Source: Spirochaetia bacterium (GTDB lineage Bacteria; Spirochaetota; Spirochaetia; Treponematales; Breznakiellaceae). From it: a stretch of DNA of 18,228 bases. A model generated the notes under the pieces. That model searched no databases. It saw nothing but the letters and a program-made list of their open reading frames with translations, and was not told the DNA's origin. The stretch covers positions 1-18,228 of the forward strand of contig BOBG01000035.1 in NCBI GenBank assembly GCA_026002265.1, in the 5' to 3' direction. Both the position numbers and the translations under genes were made by a program. This document shows, piece by piece, positions 13,695-18,228 of this stretch (position 1 is its first letter; each line of letters begins with the position of its first letter).

Positions 13695-15464
13695 ATGCGT
13701 ATAGCAATAGCTCAAATAAATTCGACTATCGGCGATTTTTCTGCAAACCGGGAAAAGATTCTCACATACAGCCGCAAAGCCAAGGAATCCGGTGCAGATA
13801 TAGTGCTTTTTCCGGAACTTGTTGTGTGCGGTTATCCGCCTATGGACCTGCTCGATCAAGATCATTTTACCGAGATGAATGTCCAGTCTGTCCGGCTCCT
13901 CCAGCAGACTCTGCCGGAAGAAATTGCAGTCGGAATCGGTTTTGTGAACCGGAGTCCTTATGCTGATGGAAAATCCCTTGTCAACGAGTATGCGGTACTT
14001 TTTAACCGGGGAGTCGTATTTCAGCAGATTAAAACCCTTTTGCCGACCTATGATGTCTTTGATGAAGCCCGGAATTTTGAAGCGGCCCGTGAATGGAATG
14101 TGTTTGAATACCGCGGAAAACGCATTGCTTTTGCAATTTGTGAAGATGTGTGGCGTGAAACAGACATTCCCGGCACCACCTACCAGCGCGATCCGGTCAA
14201 AGAATTGCTCAACCGGGGTCTTGATCTGCTCTGTGTTCCCTCTGCATCTCCTTTTGTTGCCAATAAACAGCAGATCCGGCGTAAACTTGCCGCACGTATC
14301 GCCAGACGGGGTAATATTCCCCTTGTTTACATAAATGCAGTCGGTGCAAACGATTCCATCATTTTTGACGGGCGCTCCTTTGTTATGCAGCCTGACCAGA
14401 ACAGTGCGCTCGAATGTGCTGTCTGTAAAGAGGATTTTGCGATCTGGGATTCAGAAGTTGTCCTTAAAAATTCCCTTCCAGAAGAGCCGCAGCCGGATCC
14501 TGTTGAGACTGATTCATGGGTAATGCTGGAAGAAATGCGCCGTATGCTTCCTTCGCTCCAGCCGTCTTTGATGACTTCTGCTACTCTGCTGTCCCGCGCC
14601 GAAGTCCAACATGCTTCACCGGAATTTGATGTGATCGAAGCTGCGCTTGTCATGGGGATCCGGGACTATATGGCAAAGTGCAATTTTACCCGGGCCCACC
14701 TCGGATTGTCCGGTGGGATCGATTCCGCACTCGTTGCCTACCTCGGTGTGCAGGCAGTAGGTCCGGAGAATATCATCTGTTTTAGTATGCCGTCCCGGTT
14801 TTCCTCGCGAGGATCCAAAGATGATGCCGCAGAGTTGGCAAAAAATCTCGGATGCCGTTACGAGACGCTCTCCATCGAACCGGTTTTCAGCAGTTTTTTA
14901 TCCACGTTGGATCCGGTTTTTCAGGATCGTCCTTTTGACATCGCGGAAGAGAATTTGCAAGCCCGGATTCGGGGAACCCTTTTAATGGCCTTTTCCAATA
15001 AATTTAACTCTATGCTCCTCACAACCGGTAACAAAAGTGAGTTGGCTATGGGGTACTGCACGCTCTACGGTGATATGAATGGTGCGCTTTCTCCAATCGG
15101 CGATCTCTTCAAAACAGAAGTCTTCGCATTGTGCCGGAAGATCAACAGCTCTGCTCGGGTTATTCCGGAGGCAATTCTCACAAAGCCGCCTTCAGCGGAG
15201 CTGCGTCCGGATCAAAGGGATCAGGATAGTCTGCCGCCTTACGAAATTTTAGACGAAATTCTCAGATTGTATCTTTTTGAAAATTTGTCAAAACAAGCCA
15301 TTTGCGACTATGGTTTTGAGCCGGAGTTGATCAGCCGGATCATTAGCACAGTTGCCCGGGCTGAATTCAAACGCCGCCAGGCGCCGCCGGTTCTCAAGGT
15401 GTCGCAACGCGCCTTCGGTATGGGCCGCCGGATGCCTATAGCCCGGAATGTGTACGAGCTTTAG
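13695..15464 (+). CDS. nadE: glutamine-dependent NAD+ synthetase
   Basis: The 589-residue enzyme amidates nicotinate adenine dinucleotide to NAD+, using ammonia released from glutamine. The N-terminal nitrilase-type glutaminase domain shows the Glu41 (FPELVVCGYPP), Lys113 (QIKTLLPTYDVFDEARNF) and Cys149 (FAICEDVW) triad. The C-terminal ATP-pyrophosphatase domain has the P-loop SGGIDS at 339-344, then TTGNKSELAMGYCTLYGD and SPIGDLFKTEVF, and ends with KPPSAELRPDQ and FKRRQAPP motifs. Length is normal for the two-domain form. The frame is open upstream to an ATG at 13620, but AGGTGA at 13685-13690 and the family N-terminus (MRIAIAQIN) fix the start here. aspS follows after 15 nt, so the two are one transcription unit. 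Confidence 0.97.
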   Translation: MRIAIAQINSTIGDFSANREKILTYSRKAKESGADIVLFPELVVCGYPPMDLLDQDHFTEMNVQSVRLLQQTLPEEIAVGIGFVNRSPYADGKSLVNEYAVLFNRGVVFQQIKTLLPTYDVFDEARNFEAAREWNVFEYRGKRIAFAICEDVWRETDIPGTTYQRDPVKELLNRGLDLLCVPSASPFVANKQQIRRKLAARIARRGNIPLVYINAVGANDSIIFDGRSFVMQPDQNSALECAVCKEDFAIWDSEVVLKNSLPEEPQPDPVETDSWVMLEEMRRMLPSLQPSLMTSATLLSRAEVQHASPEFDVIEAALVMGIRDYMAKCNFTRAHLGLSGGIDSALVAYLGVQAVGPENIICFSMPSRFSSRGSKDDAAELAKNLGCRYETLSIEPVFSSFLSTLDPVFQDRPFDIAEENLQARIRGTLLMAFSNKFNSMLLTTGNKSELAMGYCTLYGDMNGALSPIGDLFKTEVFALCRKINSSARVIPEAILTKPPSAELRPDQRDQDSLPPYEILDEILRLYLFENLSKQAICDYGFEPELISRIISTVARAEFKRRQAPPVLKVSQRAFGMGRRMPIARNVYEL

Positions 15465-15479
15465 TTTTAAGGAAAGATC

Positions 15480-16754
15480 ATGCGAATTCTTGCAAAAGAT
15501 ATTGAAAAAAATGTTGACTCCGAGGTTGAAGTGGCCGGCTGGGTGCACCGGATTCGGGAATTGGGGGGAATCACGTTCATTATCCTCCGGGACCGATCCG
15601 GTGTTGTGCAGTTAGTGCTGGAGCATGCGCCGGATCTGAGTGTAGAATCGGTCATTCGGGTGCGAGGTATTCCGGTCCGCAATGAAAAAGCCCCGGGCGC
15701 GGTTGAAATTCCGGTAAAAACATGGGAATGTCTCAGCCGGGCATCCGCGGATCTTCCTTTCCAAGTCAACGGACGGCTGAACCGTACCCGGCTCGATGCA
15801 CTTCTCGAAAACCGGGTGCTTTCGCTCCGGAATCTTCAGATCCGGGCAATTTTTAAGATTCAAGCGACTATTATTGAAAGTTTTTCTGCGTATCTGCGTG
15901 CACAAGATTTTACTGAGATCAAAACATCAAAAATCGTGAGCGGCGGCACAGAAGGCGGTACGAATCTCTTTCAAGTTGAATACTTTGGGAAAAAGGTCTA
16001 TCTCGCGCAGTCCCCGCAATTTTACAAGCAGATCATGGTAGCGAGCGGCCTGGAGCGGGTTTTTGAAATTGCCCCTGCGTACCGGGCTGAAAAGCATGAT
16101 ACGCCCCGGCACCTCAATGAGTATGTGTCCATGGACGTGGAGATGGGATTTATTGACTCAGAAAAAGAATTGATCGAACTGGAAAAGAATCTCCTCGCGG
16201 CTGTTTTTGAGGCAGTTGCCCGGAACAATGCGCCGGAACTGGCATTGTGGCAAGCTCATGTGCCGGATCCGGATGCAATCCTTAAATCTCCAATCATTCC
16301 TTATGAAGAAGCTCGCCAGATTGCCCAGGCCGGAACCAGCAACCGGCTTTTTGACATAAATCCGGAAGCAGAACGTCTCATCTGTGAATGGTCAGTCCGG
16401 GAAAACGGATCCGATCTTGTTTTTGTCAATGAATTTCCCCGCCGGCACCGGCCTTTTTACACCTATCCGTTGGATGCGTCCCTTACCATGAGTTTTGATA
16501 CGTTGTTCCGGGGACTCGAAATAAGCACCGGCGGGAGACGGCAGCATGACTATCAAGCTCTTCTCGATACACTGCCGAAATTCGGACTCAAACCGGATGA
16601 TCTCAAAGATTATCTGGAAATATTCCAGTACGGCTGTCCTCCCCATGGCGGTTTCGCGGTCGGGTGCGAACGGCTGACTGCCCGGATTTTGGGACTCGCG
16701 AACGTAAAAGAAGCCAGTCTTTTCCCCCGGGACCGGAAACGAGTGACTCCTTAA
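15480..16754 (+). CDS. aspS: archaeal-type aspartyl-tRNA synthetase, probably non-discriminating
   Basis: The 424-residue class IIb synthetase has an N-terminal OB-fold anticodon-binding domain (VEVAGWVHRIRELGGITF, residues 16-33). The catalytic core includes GGTEGGTNLF (155-164) and YLAQSPQFYKQ (174-184). Motif 2 is FEIAPAYRAEKHDTPRHLNEY (from 195), and motif 3 is GCERL...FPRDRKR at the C-terminus. The short length, without the GAD insertion of bacterial AspRS, marks the archaeal/AspRS2 type. His23 and Pro72 sit 49 residues apart in the OB fold, at the positions where non-discriminating enzymes carry His and Pro and discriminating ones Trp and Lys. It may therefore also make Asp-tRNA(Asn) for GatCAB. 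AAGGAAAG precedes the ATG. It is co-transcribed with nadE. Confidence 0.95.
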   Translation: MRILAKDIEKNVDSEVEVAGWVHRIRELGGITFIILRDRSGVVQLVLEHAPDLSVESVIRVRGIPVRNEKAPGAVEIPVKTWECLSRASADLPFQVNGRLNRTRLDALLENRVLSLRNLQIRAIFKIQATIIESFSAYLRAQDFTEIKTSKIVSGGTEGGTNLFQVEYFGKKVYLAQSPQFYKQIMVASGLERVFEIAPAYRAEKHDTPRHLNEYVSMDVEMGFIDSEKELIELEKNLLAAVFEAVARNNAPELALWQAHVPDPDAILKSPIIPYEEARQIAQAGTSNRLFDINPEAERLICEWSVRENGSDLVFVNEFPRRHRPFYTYPLDASLTMSFDTLFRGLEISTGGRRQHDYQALLDTLPKFGLKPDDLKDYLEIFQYGCPPHGGFAVGCERLTARILGLANVKEASLFPRDRKRVTP

Positions 16755-16771
16755 TGTCCAGCTTGTATCAT

Positions 16772-16800
16772 TTGACAATTCCAAAATGATTTGTTATCAT
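16772..16800 (+). promoter_or_regulatory. near-consensus promoter placing transcription start at the ATG
   Basis: TTGACA (16772-16777) and TATCAT (16795-16800) are spaced 17 nt. Counting 7 nt from the end of the -10 gives the A of the ATG at 16807, with no ribosome site between. This is the best promoter in the window and suggests a leaderless transcript. Confidence 0.75.
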
Positions 16801-16806
16801 ACTGTT

Positions 16807-17193
16807 ATGAAACAAATTGCATTGCTTGTAGCGGTTGCTCTGTTGAGCGTCAGTTGTAGTGATTCCGGAACCCTGAAAAAGGCGATGATGGGAGATGATA
16901 CAGTAGAGACGACTTTTAATACTATAGCCGGAGCAAATGGTTCAGTGTCCTACTACCGCCCGTCTGGCAGTCCTTCCAACAAAAATTTCAAATTGCTTGG
17001 TGTTAAGGTGAAAAACAAAACAGGGGCTGCTGATTATATCCTTCAAATTGATCTGTCAAAGATGACGGCGACACGTCAAAAAGTAACATTCGGCAACCAA
17101 ATAGTTTCATTTAACCAGCTTGGTTTACCGGATAATTTAGCCAATTTTTTAACCATAAGTACTTGGGAAGTAACAAGTACCCTTGGGCTGTAA
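16807..17193 (+). CDS. small hypothetical lipoprotein
   Basis: I do not recognise the family. The 128-residue product has a signal MKQIALLVAVALLSVSC with an SVSC lipobox. The mature part of about 110 residues begins SDSGTLKKAMMGDDTVETTF. It is polar and probably beta-rich (NFKLLGVKVKNKTGAADYILQIDL), with no membrane segment. An in-frame ATG at 16786 lies inside the promoter and would spoil the signal peptide, so 16807 is preferred. No Shine-Dalgarno sequence is present, which agrees with leaderless translation. The gene follows aspS by 52 nt with no terminator between, so some readthrough from nadE-aspS is possible. The 133 bp downstream hold no gene that I can see. Confidence 0.75.
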   Translation: MKQIALLVAVALLSVSCSDSGTLKKAMMGDDTVETTFNTIAGANGSVSYYRPSGSPSNKNFKLLGVKVKNKTGAADYILQIDLSKMTATRQKVTFGNQIVSFNQLGLPDNLANFLTISTWEVTSTLGL

Positions 17194-17326
17194 TCTACAA
17201 TAATTTTCCTTTTTCTCAAGAATCAACTTTGGAGAATCGGTTTTTGAGTCTACCGGATTATTTTTTTGAAAATTTTCACCGGAATGTATGAATTTTGTCG
17301 GTATAATACCGGAAGTGGCTGGGGGA

Positions 17327-17866
17327 TTAGGGACGGGGGTCTGTCCCCAGTTGCCGGTGCCACGGCAGCCGCTCCAGTACCCACTCCGGTGCCGGCTTTA
17401 CTATCCGGGTATCTCCGACTTGGTGATGATGCAGCCCACCCCACTTCCAATCCTCTGGATTCTCCACGATACCAGCTTTTACCGGATTCTGATCGATATA
17501 GTTGTACACTGTTATAAAATCTTCATCATCAATAATTTCCCGTGAAAAAAACCGATCTCCCCACAAGTGACCCGTTTTTCCATACTTATGGTTCCACCGA
17601 ATAGCGAGAACCATTTTAATCCATTTCATTATGATAGAAAGACTTTGTCCAAGCTCCGGTGTGATTAAAAAGTGAAAGTGATTGTCCATGATGCAGAAGT
17701 TATGGAGCTCAAATTTATAATTCTTTTTGGTTTTTGCTTCCTCAATAACTTTCAGGAACATTTTTTTGTCCTCATCGTCCTGCAAATCAAAAGCTTTCCG
17801 GTTAATTTCCGAGGCAACATGATACGTTTTTCCCTTGCTAGTATCTCCCCGTTCTGGGCGCGCCAT
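17327..17866 (-). CDS. REP-associated tyrosine transposase (RAYT, Y1_Tnp family)
   Basis: The 179-residue protein shows the HUH single-strand nuclease pattern of the IS200-like/RAYT family. The metal-binding pair is His63-Phe-His65 (DNHFHFLITP). TGHLWGDRFFS at 98-108 is the usual G..LW..R..S motif. YNYIDQNPVKAGIV at 121-134 contains the probable catalytic Tyr123. Such enzymes nick and rejoin single-stranded REP sequences and are thought to spread them. A strong GGGAGGA site lies 5 nt before the ATG, preceded by a hairpin. REP-like motifs flank the gene, and the 3' one is translated as the C-terminal LGTDPRP. It sits between a small lipoprotein gene and the lytic transglycosylase gene. It appears intact. 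Confidence 0.92.
   Translation of the reverse strand: MARPERGDTSKGKTYHVASEINRKAFDLQDDEDKKMFLKVIEEAKTKKNYKFELHNFCIMDNHFHFLITPELGQSLSIIMKWIKMVLAIRWNHKYGKTGHLWGDRFFSREIIDDEDFITVYNYIDQNPVKAGIVENPEDWKWGGLHHHQVGDTRIVKPAPEWVLERLPWHRQLGTDPRP
17330..17348 (+). repeat. REP-like motif at the 3' end of the RAYT gene
   Basis: GGGGTCTGTCCCC (17336-17348) repeats the core of the upstream motif in inverted orientation relative to the two 5' copies. It also forms a GGGAC/GTCCC hairpin (17330-17334 with 17343-17347). It lies inside the last codons of the transposase gene. Confidence 0.75.
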
Positions 17867-17880
17867 AAATTCCTCCCTTC

Positions 17881-17901
17881 GATCGCCGTCATGCAGCGAT
17901 C
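17881..17901 (-). promoter_or_regulatory. hairpin in the RAYT leader
   Basis: GATCGC (17881-17886) and GCGATC (17896-17901) form a 6-bp stem with a 9-nt loop. On the minus-strand transcript it ends just before GAAGGGAGG, the ribosome site. It could limit transposase translation, though this is inference. Confidence 0.35.
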
Positions 17902-17970
17902 AAAGAAAGTACGGATCGAACTAATAGTTTTGATTCAGTTTGCCGGAATTTTTTTTGAATTTTTTTGAAT

Positions 17971-18030
17971 TTTGGGGACAGACCTCCGGTATTCTTTTTC
18001 CTATATACATTTATATGGGGACAGACCTCC
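17971..18030 (-). repeat. double REP-like element upstream of the RAYT gene
   Basis: Two direct copies of GGAGGTCTGTCCCC on the minus strand occupy 18030-18017 and 17987-17974, 43 bp apart. The layout and period match those of the element at 8597-8655. Between them lies an A/T-rich 29-nt segment ending GAATACCG, which resembles GAAATACG at the same place in the other copy. Confidence 0.85.
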
Positions 18031-18058
18031 ATCGCTTAACTTGAAGCTAGATCGCCGG

Positions 18059-18228
18059 TTATTTTTTCTCGTAGGTTTCTTTGATAATTGTTTCCATACT
18101 TTTTGCATAATAAAGGTAGGCATATACGCCAGCCGCCGCAGTCGTACTTTTGCCATATTCACGAGTCTCGGTAAGATCGACCGTTTCAACAAATAAATCC
18201 GGCACCAGCTTTGAATCCGCATTCCGCC
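18059..18228 (-). CDS. lytic murein transglycosylase (Slt-like), C-terminal end
   Basis: The gene enters from the right edge and only its last 55 codons are visible, read from 18226 with the stop at 18059-18061. The peptide (NADSKLVPDLFVETVDL, then TETREYGKSTTAAAGVY, then AYLYYAKSMETIIKE) matches the end of Slt-type transglycosylase domains. There the pattern is a D.F.E.IP..ETR.Y...V..N...Y...Y motif. These enzymes cleave the peptidoglycan glycan strand in the periplasm, forming 1,6-anhydromuramoyl ends. The catalytic glutamate would lie upstream, outside the window. Another open frame on the same strand (18222-18001) is its shadow. A REP-like element follows the stop by about 29 nt. Confidence 0.72.
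   Translation of the reverse strand, partial: RNADSKLVPDLFVETVDLTETREYGKSTTAAAGVYAYLYYAKSMETIIKETYEKK

Noticed and set aside
17266..17545. Plus-strand frames opposite the RAYT gene
   Set aside because: They are antisense to a conserved transposase and have no recognisable motifs.
18001..18222. 73-residue minus-strand open frame at the right edge
   Set aside because: The other minus frame encodes a recognisable transglycosylase C-terminus. This one runs on through the REP-like element.

Overview
This 18.2 kb window reads like ordinary chromosome from a spirochaete, probably Treponema/Breznakiellaceae-like. I infer this from several traits. There are many small lipoproteins with relaxed lipoboxes, an archaeal-type AspRS, a CUT1 sugar transporter without its own ATPase, and GH57- and Slt-like proteins of the kind seen in that phylum. 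GC content is moderate and the tetramer CCGG is strikingly over-represented. No rRNA marker is present, so the assignment is tentative.

Layout, left to right. (1) 1-504 (+) is the 3' part of a MATE efflux transporter. A hairpin follows, then an eleven-copy 21-bp tandem array (about 600-841) and a decayed second copy of the MATE 3' end (858-982). (2) 5170-1017 (-) is a sugar-uptake operon: solute-binding lipoprotein, MalG-type permease, MalF-type permease, then two translationally coupled VOC/glyoxalase-fold enzymes ending at a hairpin. (3) tRNA-Gly(CCC) (-, 5261-5331) has a good promoter of its own. (4) A lipoprotein (5442-6200, +) meets end to end a VWA-like lipoprotein (-), which lies downstream of a pyrimidine-nucleoside phosphorylase gene (8457-7138, -). 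(5) 8458-8753 is a divergent intergenic region holding a double REP-like element and two promoters. (6) A GH57-type protein whose expected catalytic residues are substituted (8754-10352, +) is followed by a flavodoxin-fold NAD(P)H oxidoreductase (10367-10951, +). (7) A short 21-bp repeat and a terminator precede a secreted GH5 cellulase (13545-11215, -) with two related C-terminal beta-sandwich modules. (8) nadE and aspS (+) are followed by a small lipoprotein gene with an apparently leaderless promoter. (9) A REP-associated tyrosine transposase (RAYT, -) has REP-like motifs at both ends. (10) The window closes inside the 3' end of a lytic transglycosylase gene (-).

Functionally the window mixes carbohydrate acquisition (cellulase, sugar ABC transporter, GH57-like protein) with core metabolism (NAD synthesis, Asp/Asn-tRNA charging, nucleoside salvage) and envelope lipoproteins. 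The best leads are four. The RAYT appears linked to a non-autonomous double REP element 9.4 kb away, with identical 43-bp periodicity. The GH57 homologue lacks the canonical catalytic residues. A 21-bp array lies next to a duplicated gene end that carries a 21-nt deletion. The AspRS looks non-discriminating. No new defence or biosynthetic system was seen.
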